This document shows positions 16,379-26,633 of a stretch of DNA of 59,987 nucleotides, in pieces (within the stretch, counting starts at the first letter, position 1; every line of letters begins with the position of its first letter). The stretch comes from Bacteroidales bacterium. Its GTDB lineage: Bacteria > Bacteroidota > Bacteroidia > Bacteroidales > NBLH01. Location: contig JAFGWC010000155.1 of NCBI GenBank assembly GCA_016937695.1, positions 1 to 59,987 of the forward strand, written 5' to 3'. The notes below the pieces were generated by a model. The model did not search any database, had not been told where the DNA came from, and saw nothing but the letters and a program-made list of their open reading frames with translations. Both the position numbers and the translations under genes were made by a program.

Positions 16379-17274
16379 TTTTTTACCTTTTGAAAAGACA
16401 CTAGAAAAACACCTGCTATACTAATAATACCACCTAAAATTTCCAAAAGTTTTGGTTCTAAAAATAAAAAAATCCAAGCACTAATAATAGCAAAAACTCC
16501 TTTACTGCTTATTATAATAGAAGTTTTAAAAGCTTGTATATATTGTAATGATTTATAAGCAAATATTATTGTAATAAAAACTTCTAAGAAAGAACCTAAA
16601 GACACGTATATAAATGATTCAATGGATATTAATGAAATTTGATTATGTGAGTAATTTAAGACTAAAAAAACTACTAATAAAATAATTGCTCGAAATAATG
16701 ATAAAATCCCAACATCAAATTTATTTCTTTTTCTTCTTGCTATTATTGCTGCTAATGCAAATAAAAACGAAGCTAAAATAACATATTCGCTTCCGGCAAG
16801 AAAAATATCGCCAACTGAATTTAAACCTTTAAAATTGATAAGGAAAACTCCTCCTACAGCTAATAGAATACCTACAAATTGAATTTTGTTGAAAGCTTCT
16901 TTTAAGAAAACTAAACCCAATAATACAACAAAAACAGGACCTATATTGCCAATAAAAGAAACTACTCCCGGATTTTCCATTATTAAAATTGCATAATAGA
17001 ATAATCCTGTTGCAATTGCTTCTAAAACGGCAATATAAATTACTGATGAATTTATGGATAAAGACAATTCTGTTAAACTAAAAAATCTTTTTTTTCTAAA
17101 AAAAACATATATGAGATTCCATAATGTTCCTAGAAAAAACCAATAAAATCCAAACTGATAAAAACTGAGTTCTTTAAATGATAATTTGCTAAATATAAAC
17201 GAGTTTGCAAGTGCTATTGATGCTATAAGGGCAAATAAATATCCTAATATTGTTTTATTAATTTTAATTCTCAT
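16375..17274 (-). CDS. EamA/DMT-superfamily transporter
   Basis: The 299-residue protein has ten predicted membrane helices arranged as two five-helix EamA repeats (for example LGYLFALIASIALANSFIFSK and, in the second half, the region around LFRAIILLVVFL). Members export or import small metabolites or amino acids; the substrate is unknown. Its start codon overlaps the stop of the preceding gene by four bases (ATGA type), so both are translated from one message. The N-terminus is clearly paralogous to that neighbour (both contain ...FSK..L.EL..FQFGFYWF). Confidence 0.85.
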   Translation of the reverse strand: MRIKINKTILGYLFALIASIALANSFIFSKLSFKELSFYQFGFYWFFLGTLWNLIYVFFRKKRFFSLTELSLSINSSVIYIAVLEAIATGLFYYAILIMENPGVVSFIGNIGPVFVVLLGLVFLKEAFNKIQFVGILLAVGGVFLINFKGLNSVGDIFLAGSEYVILASFLFALAAIIARRKRNKFDVGILSLFRAIILLVVFLVLNYSHNQISLISIESFIYVSLGSFLEVFITIIFAYKSLQYIQAFKTSIIISSKGVFAIISAWIFLFLEPKLLEILGGIISIAGVFLVSFQKVKN

Positions 17275-18185
17275 TTTCTAAGAAGTTTTTTTTTTGTTTT
17301 CCAAATTTTCTTTCCTAAACTAATAATTACAATACCAAAAACTGATATTAAACCACCTATTAACTGAGTTTGACTTATCATCAGATTAAAGAAAAAATAT
17401 GCTCCAATTATAATAAATAAACTTTTAGTGCTTAAAATGACATTTGATAATGAAGCTTCGATATACTTTAAAGAATAATATGAAGCAAGGAATGATAGAA
17501 ATGGGCCCATTAAAGAGCCAATAATTACATTTATTATTGAATTGATTGAAACTAAAAAGTTTAGTTTATAAACAAACATCAGAATTAATGAAATTACAAA
17601 TAATACTATAGCTCTAGATGTTGCTAAAATTATTGGTTCTATTTTATGTATGTTTTTTTTTGCAATTATTAAGGCAATTGAAAAAAACAATGCACCCAAA
17701 ATTACAATCCATGTTCCATTTTTATATAATTCATCAAATGAATTATTTCCATTATAATTAATGATAAATATTCCAATAATTGTTATTAAAATACCATTAT
17801 ATTCAATAAAATTATATCTTTCATTTAATAGAAAAAACCCAAGAATTAGAGTAAAAACAGGACCAAGATTAACCAAAAATGAAACAATAGCAGGATTTTC
17901 TATCACATTTATTCCTGTAAAAAATAAAACAGTTCCAATTACTTCAAAAAACACATTACCTGATATTGCAAACTTCGAGTTTTTATCAAGCTGTTTTATT
18001 TCTAACTTTTTCTTTCTGAATATAATGAAAAATGTATTCCATAATAAAGCAAAACCAAACCAGTAAAATCCAAACTGAAATATATGCAATTCATTTAGAG
18101 CTGCTTTACTGAATATATAGACGTTAGCTAAAGCCAGCGTAGCTATTATTGCTAAAAAATACCCTTTAAGTCTTTCGTTTTTCAT
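17271..18185 (-). CDS. EamA/DMT-superfamily transporter (tandem paralogue)
   Basis: A 304-residue, ten-helix DMT protein and first gene of the pair. I place the start at ATG 18185 (MKNERLKGYFLAI), matching the paralogue's start; an ATG at 18212 would add nine residues of poor similarity. The order of conserved segments (ALANVYIFSKAALNEL, FQFGFYWFG, NPAIVSFLVNLGPVFTLILGF) follows the second copy closely, so the two arose by tandem duplication and then diverged. Related DMT pairs sometimes form heterodimers; that is only a possibility here. Confidence 0.85.
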   Translation of the reverse strand: MKNERLKGYFLAIIATLALANVYIFSKAALNELHIFQFGFYWFGFALLWNTFFIIFRKKKLEIKQLDKNSKFAISGNVFFEVIGTVLFFTGINVIENPAIVSFLVNLGPVFTLILGFFLLNERYNFIEYNGILITIIGIFIINYNGNNSFDELYKNGTWIVILGALFFSIALIIAKKNIHKIEPIILATSRAIVLFVISLILMFVYKLNFLVSINSIINVIIGSLMGPFLSFLASYYSLKYIEASLSNVILSTKSLFIIIGAYFFFNLMISQTQLIGGLISVFGIVIISLGKKIWKTKKKLLRK

Positions 18186-18373
18186 CAGTATATTTTTTTG
18201 CCAAAAGAACAAAATAAATAAATGAAATGGCTTAAAATTTGAATAAATATTTAATATTTAGCATAAAAAACTTTTTCCTGCATGGTTTTCGCAGTAACTT
18301 GCATAATAATTATGTTTTAATCTATATTTCTATTCATAGTTTGGCTTAATAAACAAAGAAAATAAATTTTTAA

Positions 18374-19165
18374 ATGAAAAATTTTTATACTTATATATTA
18401 TTACTTTCCTTAATTCTTTTTACAATTAATGTAAAAGCACAACTAATAAATGAAAATCAATTAGATACATGCAAAGTTTTTTCATCAATATCTGAAGCAT
18501 TTAAAAATCCAAGTACCGTTTACGTGCTTGATCTAAGTGCATCAAACATTTCTGAAATCCCGAAAGGAATTAACCAACTATCTAATTTACAAAAACTTAA
18601 TCTGGCAAATAATAATTTAACAAAGCTTAATTCTGAAATTCTAAAATTAAAATATTTACAAGAATTAAATCTCGAAGAAAATAGAATTGAAACCCTTCCT
18701 ATTGAAATTGGAAATTTAATAAATCTTAAAGTTTTAAACTTGACAAGAACTAAAATCAGCTCATTGCCTTCTTCTATGTCAAATTTATCGAATATAAAAA
18801 GCCTTAATCTTTCGTGGAACAATTTAAAATCGGATTCTATATTACCTATTTATAAGCTTAAAACTTTAATAGATTTAAATTTAAAGCGTAACCAAATTGA
18901 AAATATAAGTAACGAAATAAGCGAATTAAAAAATTTAAAATATTTAAATTTAAACTTTAATCCCCTTTCAAAACTACCCGAAGAAATTTGTGATCTTGAA
19001 AATTTAATTGAATTAGATTTAGGTAAAAACAGCGAATTAAAACAATTACCAAACAATTTGAATAAGTTAAAAAAGTTAGAATACTTAAATTTGGAATCTG
19101 TACCTATATCAATTGAAGAAAAAAATAAACTTTTACAACTACCTGATGATATTATTGAATATTAA
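18374..19165 (+). CDS. Secreted leucine-rich-repeat protein
   Basis: The 263-residue protein starts with a signal peptide (MKNFYTYILLLSLILFTINVKA, cleavage before Q). From residue about 55 it is a run of roughly eight 23-residue leucine-rich repeats with the plant/bacterial pattern LxxLNLxxNxLxxLPxxIxxL (for example LQKLNLANNNLTKLN, LQELNLEENRIETLPIEI, LKYLNLNFNPLSKLPEEI). Such repeats bind proteins at the cell surface or periplasm. There is no C-terminal anchor or sorting domain. The gene stands alone, with 397 bases of non-coding DNA after it. Confidence 0.8.
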   Translation: MKNFYTYILLLSLILFTINVKAQLINENQLDTCKVFSSISEAFKNPSTVYVLDLSASNISEIPKGINQLSNLQKLNLANNNLTKLNSEILKLKYLQELNLEENRIETLPIEIGNLINLKVLNLTRTKISSLPSSMSNLSNIKSLNLSWNNLKSDSILPIYKLKTLIDLNLKRNQIENISNEISELKNLKYLNLNFNPLSKLPEEICDLENLIELDLGKNSELKQLPNNLNKLKKLEYLNLESVPISIEEKNKLLQLPDDIIEY

Positions 19166-19562
19166 CATGTTGAGGTAGTTTTGTTAATAATTTCTGTAAA
19201 AATTACATCAAAAGTTATGCTACTACTTATTAATCTTCACAATAAAATTCCTAAAAACATAGCGTAAACAATTATTTTTAAGCTAGTTACAAAATAAAAC
19301 ATATATCCAAAATTTAAATCGTAAATACAAAGTATTATTAAATGAAACAAAGGCTTTTTTATAGATTTTAGTTCAAAATGCGATTTTAAACGCTCTGATT
19401 TTTAGGTTCTGATTATTTAAGCTTAAACTGATTATTCAATATTTTTTTTGAAAATATGATGTTTCTGAAATAATTAGTTTAGTTTGTTTCTATTTTCAAT
19501 AAAATAAATTAAATTCATTTTGATATTAATTTAAATCTAAAAATTTAACATAATTTAGTAAA
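19166..19562. other. Non-coding interval between the LRR gene and the hybrid kinase
   Basis: AT-rich DNA with stops in all frames and no gene, repeat or strong hairpin that I can see. It presumably holds the kinase promoter. Confidence 0.5.
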
Positions 19563-22316
19563 ATGAAAATCATTTTCACAATTTTCTTTCTTTTCCTCCT
19601 TTCTTCTGCCAGTTTTTGTCAAAACGATACTATTATTGTTGGAGGTGATTTTAATTACCCGCCTTTTTCGTTTATCGATAAAAATGGCAATGCCACTGGC
19701 TATGATGTTGATGTGATGAAAGCGATTGCTAAAATTACGGGACTTCATATTAAATTTAGCTTAACAAATTGGGACAGCACTTTAAATTACCTCGAGAATG
19801 GAAAAGTAGACGCAATCATGGGCATTGCATACTCTGCAGACCGTGAAAAGATTTATGATTTTAGCTTCCCTTTGCATACCGAATATTACGGTATATTTGC
19901 AAAAAAAACTACTGCAATTATCGACATAAATGATTTAGAACAAAAGAAGCCTGGAATTTTAGCCGGTGATATATCAAATAAATTATTCTTTACTCCAATG
20001 GGATTATTCAAGAATTACGCTGTGTCCCAATCGTTTCCAGAAGCATTTTTATTATTAAATTCAAATCAGTGCGATTATGTGATTGCACCGTATACACTGG
20101 GAATGAATGTAATTAAGGGAAATAATTTGAATGAGATTGAAGTTAAAGGCCCGCCTATTCTCCCAAGTGTTTTTTGTTTTGCTGTAAAAGAACGCGATTA
20201 CGAATTACTGGCATGGATAAATCAGGGTATTGAATTACTCAGCCGAAGTGGTGAATTGGATCAAATTTATGAAAAATGGATAAAATACAGGCGAGAAGAT
20301 GATAAATACAAGAAATTCTTTTATTATGCACTTATTGGAATTGCAATTTTTGCTGGCATTGCTTTCATATTGTTCTTTTTTGGCTATTCATTAAAAAAAC
20401 AAGTAAAAAAGAAAGAGCTGGAAATTAAGAAAAATGAAGTTTTTTATCAGAATATTTTCAATGCAGTTGAGGATGGCTTGATTATTTTAGATGAATCTCA
20501 AAATATTATTGAGGTCAATGAAAAAACTTATGGCTTATTTAGCTACAAAAACAGGCAATTGAACGGAAATAATATTTCTTATATTATTAAAAAAGATAAT
20601 GAAGAAAAATTAAAAGATGTTTTTGAGCTTATTAAAATGAGCAAACCTTTTTACAAAGAAAATTTTGAAAGAGAACTGAATGGCAAGAAACAATTCCTAA
20701 CATTAAAGGGTTGTAAAATTGACATCAGCAAAAAAAACAACTACCTTATAGTTATACACGACACCACAAAGGAGCGCATCAATTATTTAAATCTTCAGAA
20801 AGCAAAAAAAAATGTTGATTTGGCTAACAAAGCAAAAAGCACTTTTATTTCAACCATTAGCCACGAAATTCGCACACCTTTATTCGCTGTTATTGGCTAT
20901 ACCGAACTTATGGCAAAAACCGAACTATCTGAAAAACAAAAGGATTATAATAAAAAAATTAGCATTTCAGGCAAATTGCTTCTAAATCTGGTAAACGACA
21001 TTCTTGATTTAACAAAAATGGAAGCAGAAAAACTTGTACTCAATTTGGCGCCATTCAATATACACGAGCTAGTTAAAGAAATTTGTGAAATTGAAAGTAT
21101 CAGAGCATCTGAAAAAAGCATAAAAATGATTTCCAAAATAGGTCAAAATGTTCCTGAGTTTATGATTGGTGATAAAATCTATTTATTGCGTATTTTGCTA
21201 AATATATTAAACAATGCACTAAAGTTTACTGAACAGGGTGAAGTTTCTCTTTGGGTAAATGTTGAAAATCTGGAACAATTGACACAAAACGATAAAATCA
21301 ACATCGTTTTTTCGATAAAAGATACAGGCATAGGTATTTCTGAGCAATCGCAAAAGAGACTTTTCAACCCATTTGAGCAAGCTCTTGATAGCAAAGTTCG
21401 TAAATATGGTGGAACAGGTTTGGGTTTGGCAATTACAAAACAACTTGTCGAATTAATGAATGGTAGTATTGATGTAGAAAGCACGCTTGGCAAAGGAAGT
21501 GTATTTAATGTGAGTATTCCGCTTATAATTTATAGAAACACCAAAATTTTAAATGTTGCCGAAATTGACAAAGCAGACAAAAGCAGACAAATATCCATTC
21601 TATTGGTTGAAGATAATGAATTTAATGCTGAAATTTTATTCAGTCAGCTTACAGATGCCAATTTTATAGTTACTCATGCAAAATCAGGTTTCGAAGCAAT
21701 CGACTTTTTAAAAAAATCAGATTATCAAATTATATTAATGGACATTGAAATGCCCGATATGGATGGTTTTGCAACCATGCAAAAAATCAAACAGCAAAAC
21801 TTAACTAATGCTGCTGTAATTGCATTATCTGCCCACAATTTATCAACAGAAAAGGAAAAAGCGCTGAATGCGGGAATGCTTGATTATTTGCATAAACCTA
21901 TATCAATAAAGGAGTTGAGCAAAGCAATTTATAAATATAAAACAAATAAAAAAGAAGAATCAAAAAGCAGGCAATCAGTTATCTCCATTGAACAAGGACT
22001 TGATTTTTTTGAAAACGACAAAGAAACTTATCAGCGAGCTTTAGAAAGGTTTAAAAAATATTTTGCAAATGTTCCTTATAAACTCAATGAGCTTTACAAT
22101 AATGATTTTGATCAGCTCAAAAATCTAACTCATAATTTAAAAAGTGCGTCCAAAACAATTGGGGCAAATGATTTGTCCGAGACAGCCCAAAATCACGATA
22201 ATATTTTACGAAAACATTCTAAAAGCTATACTTTAATTCAATTAAATACCTTAATTGGTGAATTAAACAAAGTGCTTAATGAAATTGATTTTATAATTAA
22301 TAATTCCTTTAATTGA
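19563..22316 (+). CDS. BvgS/EvgS-like hybrid sensor kinase with SBP sensor, receiver and HPt
   Basis: A 917-residue phosphorelay protein. Residues 1-19 are a signal peptide. Residues about 24-243 form a family 3 solute-binding domain in the periplasm (IVGGDFNYPPFSFIDKNG, TGYDVDVMKAIA). A membrane helix lies at about 253-276, a PAS domain at about 290-405, HisKA with SHEIRTP (His434), the ATPase domain with the N box around Asn551 and the G boxes DTGIGIS and GGTGLGLAI, then a receiver (phospho-Asp727) and a C-terminal HPt with His857 (LTHNLKSASKTIGA). The relay is complete within one chain. The ligand may be an amino acid. No response regulator gene is adjacent, so the output partner is elsewhere. 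Confidence 0.92.
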   Translation: MKIIFTIFFLFLLSSASFCQNDTIIVGGDFNYPPFSFIDKNGNATGYDVDVMKAIAKITGLHIKFSLTNWDSTLNYLENGKVDAIMGIAYSADREKIYDFSFPLHTEYYGIFAKKTTAIIDINDLEQKKPGILAGDISNKLFFTPMGLFKNYAVSQSFPEAFLLLNSNQCDYVIAPYTLGMNVIKGNNLNEIEVKGPPILPSVFCFAVKERDYELLAWINQGIELLSRSGELDQIYEKWIKYRREDDKYKKFFYYALIGIAIFAGIAFILFFFGYSLKKQVKKKELEIKKNEVFYQNIFNAVEDGLIILDESQNIIEVNEKTYGLFSYKNRQLNGNNISYIIKKDNEEKLKDVFELIKMSKPFYKENFERELNGKKQFLTLKGCKIDISKKNNYLIVIHDTTKERINYLNLQKAKKNVDLANKAKSTFISTISHEIRTPLFAVIGYTELMAKTELSEKQKDYNKKISISGKLLLNLVNDILDLTKMEAEKLVLNLAPFNIHELVKEICEIESIRASEKSIKMISKIGQNVPEFMIGDKIYLLRILLNILNNALKFTEQGEVSLWVNVENLEQLTQNDKINIVFSIKDTGIGISEQSQKRLFNPFEQALDSKVRKYGGTGLGLAITKQLVELMNGSIDVESTLGKGSVFNVSIPLIIYRNTKILNVAEIDKADKSRQISILLVEDNEFNAEILFSQLTDANFIVTHAKSGFEAIDFLKKSDYQIILMDIEMPDMDGFATMQKIKQQNLTNAAVIALSAHNLSTEKEKALNAGMLDYLHKPISIKELSKAIYKYKTNKKEESKSRQSVISIEQGLDFFENDKETYQRALERFKKYFANVPYKLNELYNNDFDQLKNLTHNLKSASKTIGANDLSETAQNHDNILRKHSKSYTLIQLNTLIGELNKVLNEIDFIINNSFN

Positions 22317-22443
22317 AAATCAAAAATAGTATAAAAAAATACGATTTTAGAGTAAAAAGAATGTGTGAAATCCGATGAATATTTTGAATTAATTTTGAGA
22401 AATATTATCAATATTTGACACTATCCAAAAAAGTGTGTCTAAC

Positions 22444-22474
22444 AAAAAAAGACTTACATTTCTGTAAGTCTTTG
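22444..22474 (-). terminator. Terminator after tRNA-Pro
   Basis: AAAGACTTACA and TGTAAGTCTTT form an 11-bp stem around a four-base loop (22448-22473). On the minus strand it is followed by a T-rich tract, as expected for the end of the tRNA transcript. Confidence 0.8.
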
Positions 22475-22484
22475 ATTTTCAATG

Positions 22485-22559
22485 TCGGGGTGGCAGGATT
22501 CGAACCTGCGACCCCCTGCTCCCAAAGCAGGTGCGCTAACCGGACTACGCTACACCCCG
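22485..22559 (-). tRNA. tRNA-Pro (anticodon UGG)
   Basis: Read on the minus strand it begins CGGGGTGTAGCG and ends CACCCCG plus discriminator A. The acceptor stem is CGGGGTG/CACCCCG, the anticodon arm CCTGC-TTTGGGA-GCAGG with TGG at positions 34-36, and the T arm GCAGG-TTCGAAT-CCTGC. The 3' CCA is not encoded. It is 75 bases long, and a terminator hairpin lies just downstream. Confidence 0.95.
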
Positions 22560-22635
22560 AATTGTTTTTTCATTTTAGAGCTGCAAAAGTAACAATACTT
22601 TTTGAACTCACAAGTTTTTAATGAACTTTTTTTTT

Positions 22636-22723
<88 letters not shown>

Positions 22724-22883
22724 TTTTAAGCGTTGCAAAAGTAAAAAATAGATTATCATTTGCAAAAACATTCTGATAAAAATTTCAAAAAAACACAAAT
22801 AATTAGCTGTTTTTTCTTTTATAGAATTAAATTACTGTAATTAATAAAATTTGCAGCTGATTTTAATCTTATTTATTCATATG

Positions 22884-23267
22884 TTAAATTTTCAAAAACT
22901 GAAAATCAATTGTCAAATATTTTTGCTCCTCAAAAACTTCAAGCTGATAATTTACAAATTCTTTTTTAAAATTATCTTCAGTTAAATTATTGTCTATCAA
23001 TATATTTGAATTTAAATCAAAAATAATTTCCTTTAATTTATTAAAATCATTATAAATATCTATTTCAAAAATATCAAAGCCATCTTGATGTTGTAAAAGC
23101 ACTTTATTGTTTAATTCTTTTGCTCTTTTGTCAATAAATCTTTTATCGTATTTATCCTGTACATAAATGCTAAAACTATATTTTTCACCTTTTTTATTGT
23201 AATTTTCTATTAAATAATTTACAAAATTATTTGTTTTATGAAAAACATCACTAATTAAGATTTTCAT
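22884..23267 (-). CDS. Hypothetical cytoplasmic protein
   Basis: A 127-residue protein that I do not recognise. It has no signal peptide or membrane segment, is rich in Asn, Asp and Lys, and alternates predicted strands and helices (MKILISDVFHKTNNFVNYL at the start, and the final YLTIDFQFLKI strand pair). It starts 31 bases after a lipoprotein gene on the same strand and may share its transcript. The clean ATG and codon use like the neighbours support a real gene. Confidence 0.6.
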   Translation of the reverse strand: MKILISDVFHKTNNFVNYLIENYNKKGEKYSFSIYVQDKYDKRFIDKRAKELNNKVLLQHQDGFDIFEIDIYNDFNKLKEIIFDLNSNILIDNNLTEDNFKKEFVNYQLEVFEEQKYLTIDFQFLKI

Positions 23268-23298
23268 ATTAATAGATTTAAGTTTTTTTTAAAAGAAA

Positions 23299-23826
23299 TT
23301 ATAGATTAAATGTCCCTGTTGTATCAACAGGAATTTCTGGTGTTTCGCCAATATTGCTTTTATTAAATGCTCTATCATATAAATAAAAGTCGTATTTGAT
23401 AGTATCGTAAGGAAAAAATATTTTAGTATAACCAAAAGTAACTTCTATATCCGCTCTTAGTAATAATTCTTGTCCTTGTGGCTCTAAATATGGCGTTCTG
23501 TAGTTATGAGGTAATGGCAAATCTACTTTTACAAATTCGCCGTCAATTTTTTGATATAAATTAATAAACAAATTCTTATTATCAAGATCTTTAAAGGCTT
23601 GAATTGTATCATATTCAGGCAAACCGATATCTCCATCACCATCTTCAACAAAAATTGTTAAAACGATTTTTTTTTCTTCGTTTCCAAGTGTGTCATTACT
23701 ATCGTATAAAGAAATAGATTTAAATGTAACAACAGGAGTATTTGTATATACTTTTGGTTTTTCGCATGAATAAATAAAAAAAGCAGCGAAAAAAATCAGT
23801 AATAATGCACTTCTAAATTGTTTCAT
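23299..23826 (-). CDS. Putative lipoprotein of unknown function
   Basis: The 175-residue protein begins with a lipoprotein signal peptide ending FFAAFFIYSC, so Cys21 would be lipidated and hold the protein on the inner face of the outer membrane or the inner membrane. The mature part contains an acidic segment EDGDGDIGLPEYD that looks like a calcium-binding-type loop within a beta-sandwich, a pattern seen in Ig-like Bacteroidota lipoproteins. No enzyme motif is visible. It lies upstream of the hypothetical gene at 22884 and downstream of der. Confidence 0.75.
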   Translation of the reverse strand: MKQFRSALLLIFFAAFFIYSCEKPKVYTNTPVVTFKSISLYDSNDTLGNEEKKIVLTIFVEDGDGDIGLPEYDTIQAFKDLDNKNLFINLYQKIDGEFVKVDLPLPHNYRTPYLEPQGQELLLRADIEVTFGYTKIFFPYDTIKYDFYLYDRAFNKSNIGETPEIPVDTTGTFNL

Positions 23827-23922
23827 TTGTTTATAATTTTATTGTTTTTTATTTGTTATATGAAACATCCACAGATATTTATCTAATACAAATTTAACCA
23901 TAAAATGTGATTTTCAATACAT

Positions 23923-25230
23923 TTATTTCTTTCTAACAAAAATCTGTATTGGAACTCCATGAAAATTATACTTTTCTCTTATTTTATTTTCTAAAAATCT
24001 TTTATAAGACTCTAAAACATATTGAGGCAGATTGCAATAAAAAGCAAAAGAAGGACTATGCGTTGGTAACTGACTAACATACTTGATATTAACAAATTTT
24101 CCTTTTACTGAAGGCGGATGATTGGTGGCAATAACCTCCTGCATGTATTCGTTAAGTTTTGAAGTAGAAATTCTTCGTTTCTTGTTTTCATATACTTCAA
24201 TAGCCATTTCCATAACTTTCAGAATCCTTTGTTTTGTGACTGCTGATGTAAAAATTATTGGAACATCAGAAAATGGTGCAATTCGCTCTTTTATTGCATC
24301 TGAATATTCTTTTACGGCTTTATGGTCTTTTTCAACTAAATCCCATTTATTTACTAAAATAACGACTCCTTTTTTATTTTTCTCAATCAAATTTAAGATG
24401 TTAACATCCTGAGTTTCAATGCCTCGCGTAGCATCAAGTAATAAAAGGCAAACATCAGAATCTTCAATTGCTCTTATTGAGCGCATTACTGAATAAAACT
24501 CTATGTTTTCGGTTACTTTTCCTTTTTTTCTTAAACCTGCTGTATCAATTAAAAAAAAATCGTGCCCAAATTTATTGAATCTAGTATGAATAGAATCTCT
24601 GGTTGTACCGGAAATTGGAGTTACAATATTTCTTTCTTCGCCAACTAATGCGTTAATTAAAGATGATTTTCCAACATTTGGTCTGCCAACTATTGCAAAT
24701 TTTGGAATATCTTCCTCCTCTTCAACTTCAGGTTCTTTTGGAAAAACTTCTATAAGTTTATCTAACAATTCGCCGGTTCCGCTTCCGCTTATTGATGATA
24801 TCGTATAAATATCGCCAAGTCCAAGACCATAAAAAACATTTGCATCGTATTGTCTTTGGGTATTATCAACTTTATTTACGACTAAAAGTACTTGTTTTTT
24901 ACTTTTTCGGAGTATTCCGGCAATTGCATCGTCTAAATCGGTAATTCCGCTGATTACATCTACAAGAAAAATAACAACATCTGCTTCTTGTATTGCCAAA
25001 GTTGCATGTTTTCGTATTTCTTCTTCAAAAACATCGTCGGAATTTACAACATATCCGCCAGTATCGATAACTGTAAAATCCTGACCTTCCCAATTGCATT
25101 TTCCATAATGCCTGTCTCGTGTTACGCCGCTTGTTTCATGTATTATTGCGGCTCTATGTTCAACTAATCTGTTAAATAAAGTTGATTTTCCTACATTAGG
25201 GCGACCAACTATTGCTACTATATTGCTCAT
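23923..25230 (-). CDS. der: Ribosome-associated double GTPase Der (EngA)
   Basis: Der is needed for maturation of the 50S ribosomal subunit. The 435-residue protein has two consecutive G domains: the first with GRPNVGKST (about residues 9-17), DTGG and NKVD, the second with [19 protein letters not shown] and NKWD, followed by the C-terminal KH-like domain ending [14 protein letters not shown] start at ATG 25230 ([15 protein letters not shown]), the family start; the frame extends upstream with a lysine-rich stretch that is not conserved. It is clustered with era and a small helical protein gene. Confidence 0.95.
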   Translation of the reverse strand: MSNIVAIVGRPNVGKSTLFNRLVEHRAAIIHETSGVTRDRHYGKCNWEGQDFTVIDTGGYVVNSDDVFEEEIRKHATLAIQEADVVIFLVDVISGITDLDDAIAGILRKSKKQVLLVVNKVDNTQRQYDANVFYGLGLGDIYTISSISGSGTGELLDKLIEVFPKEPEVEEEEDIPKFAIVGRPNVGKSSLINALVGEERNIVTPISGTTRDSIHTRFNKFGHDFFLIDTAGLRKKGKVTENIEFYSVMRSIRAIEDSDVCLLLLDATRGIETQDVNILNLIEKNKKGVVILVNKWDLVEKDHKAVKEYSDAIKERIAPFSDVPIIFTSAVTKQRILKVMEMAIEVYENKKRRISTSKLNEYMQEVIATNHPPSVKGKFVNIKYVSQLPTHSPSFAFYCNLPQYVLESYKRFLENKIREKYNFHGVPIQIFVRKK

Positions 25231-25246
25231 TTTCTTTTTCTTTCTT

Positions 25247-25582
25247 TTATTTTTGTTTTCCAAACTTTTCAACTAATGTTTTACTTATTTCTGAGGCTTC
25301 AATTGTTAAATCTACTTTTTCGTTTAAAAGTGCATCTTTAAAATCGACTTTTTTAAATAATTCAAAACATTGTAATGATATTTTAACACATTCTTCTAAA
25401 TATTTTGATTTAAGTTCCTGATTTTCTGCATCTTCATAATCAGTAAACTTTGAATATAAAGAGTTTGACAATTCAGCCATTGTTTGGGTTTGGCTATTTG
25501 AGATATTTACTTTATCTAATGATTTTACAAAGCTAAAAACATTAATCGAGAATCTGTATATTTTCAATTCTAATGTGTCCAT
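25247..25582 (-). CDS. Small all-helical protein between era and der
   Basis: The 111-residue protein starting at ATG 25582 ([11 protein letters not shown]) is predicted to be four amphipathic helices without membrane segments. It resembles in outline the four-helix-bundle proteins (S23/IVS type), but the usual NIAEG-like motif is absent, so the assignment is weak. It ends 16 bases before the der start and is probably translated with it. An ATG at 25624 would add 14 residues. Function unknown. Confidence 0.55.
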   Translation of the reverse strand: MDTLELKIYRFSINVFSFVKSLDKVNISNSQTQTMAELSNSLYSKFTDYEDAENQELKSKYLEECVKISLQCFELFKKVDFKDALLNEKVDLTIEASEISKTLVEKFGKQK

Positions 25583-25697
25583 TTTTGATTTACTATTTAC
25601 TATTCTGAGTTTTATTATCTGCAATTATTTAATATTGATATTTTTTACTAAGTAACTGACAATCAGAAATTAGCAGTTAAATATTAGTAATTCATAA

Positions 25698-26579
25698 TTA
25701 ATTATATCCGAACTGTTTTAAGCTTTTTGGTTTGTTTTTCCAATCTTTGCTCACTTTTACATATAGTTCAAGATATACTTTCTTTTCAAAAAAGGCTTCA
25801 ATATCTATTCTTGCCATTGTTCCTGTTTTTTTTAAGGCTGCGCCTTTATTTCCTATAATTATTCCTTTTTGGCTTTCTCTTTCAACATTAATTATGGCTC
25901 TGATTTTAATTATATGCTCTTCTTCTTTAAACTCTTCTACTTCAACTTCAGCAGAATAAGGGATTTCTTTTTTGTAATTCATTAAAATCTTTTCTCGAAT
26001 TATTTCCGAAACAAAAAATCTTTCTGTTTTGTCTGTTAATTGGTCTTTTGGGAAAAAAGGCGGTGATACCGGAAGAAGTTCAATAATTTTTCTAAGTAAA
26101 ATATCTATATTGAAATTTTCGGTAGCACTTGTAGGAATTATATATGCATCAGGCATAATTTTTTCCCAGCTTTCGGTTAATTCAACAAGTTTTTCCTGAT
26201 TTGACAAATCTACTTTATTGATAATCAATAACACCGGAATACCTGTATTTTTGGTTTTTTCAATAAAGTCAATATTTTTATCTGTTTTTTCATAAATGTC
26301 TGTAACATAAATAATTACATCTGCATCTTCAAGTGCCGATTTTGAAAATTTTAACATCGATTCATGCAATTTTGATGCAGGCTGAACAACTCCGGGAGTA
26401 TCGGAATAAACTATTTGAAAATCTTCGCCATTAACAATTCCCATTATTCTATGTCTTGTTGTTTGCGATTTTGATGTAATTATTGATAATTTTTCGCCTA
26501 CTAAAGCATTCATTAATGTTGATTTTCCAACATTTGGATTTCCAACGATATTAACAAAACCGGCTTTGTGATTTTCCAT
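25698..26579 (-). CDS. era: GTPase Era
   Basis: Era binds the 3' end of 16S rRNA and helps 30S assembly. The 293-residue protein has an N-terminal G domain with GNPNVGKST, the switch region KSQTTRHRIMG, DTPG and NKVD, and a C-terminal KH domain containing the signature IIGNKGAALKKTGTMARIDIEAFF. Length and order are normal. A TATCTTTG promoter element lies about 26 bases upstream of the start. Confidence 0.96.
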   Translation of the reverse strand: MENHKAGFVNIVGNPNVGKSTLMNALVGEKLSIITSKSQTTRHRIMGIVNGEDFQIVYSDTPGVVQPASKLHESMLKFSKSALEDADVIIYVTDIYEKTDKNIDFIEKTKNTGIPVLLIINKVDLSNQEKLVELTESWEKIMPDAYIIPTSATENFNIDILLRKIIELLPVSPPFFPKDQLTDKTERFFVSEIIREKILMNYKKEIPYSAEVEVEEFKEEEHIIKIRAIINVERESQKGIIIGNKGAALKKTGTMARIDIEAFFEKKVYLELYVKVSKDWKNKPKSLKQFGYN

Positions 26580-26604
26580 TGTGATGATTTTTTAAAATAA
26601 AATG

Positions 26605-26612
26605 CAAAGATA
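26605..26612 (-). promoter_or_regulatory. Promoter -7 element for era
   Basis: Minus strand reads TATCTTTG (TAnnTTTG) followed by CA. The -33 region is AT-rich without a clear TTG. Confidence 0.45.
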
Positions 26613-26633
26613 GAATTTTTAGTTTGTAATAAT

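Noticed and set aside
22415-22621. A 68-codon open frame on the plus strand
   Set aside because: It runs antisense through the tRNA-Pro gene and its terminator; its apparent peptide is simply the complement of the tRNA.
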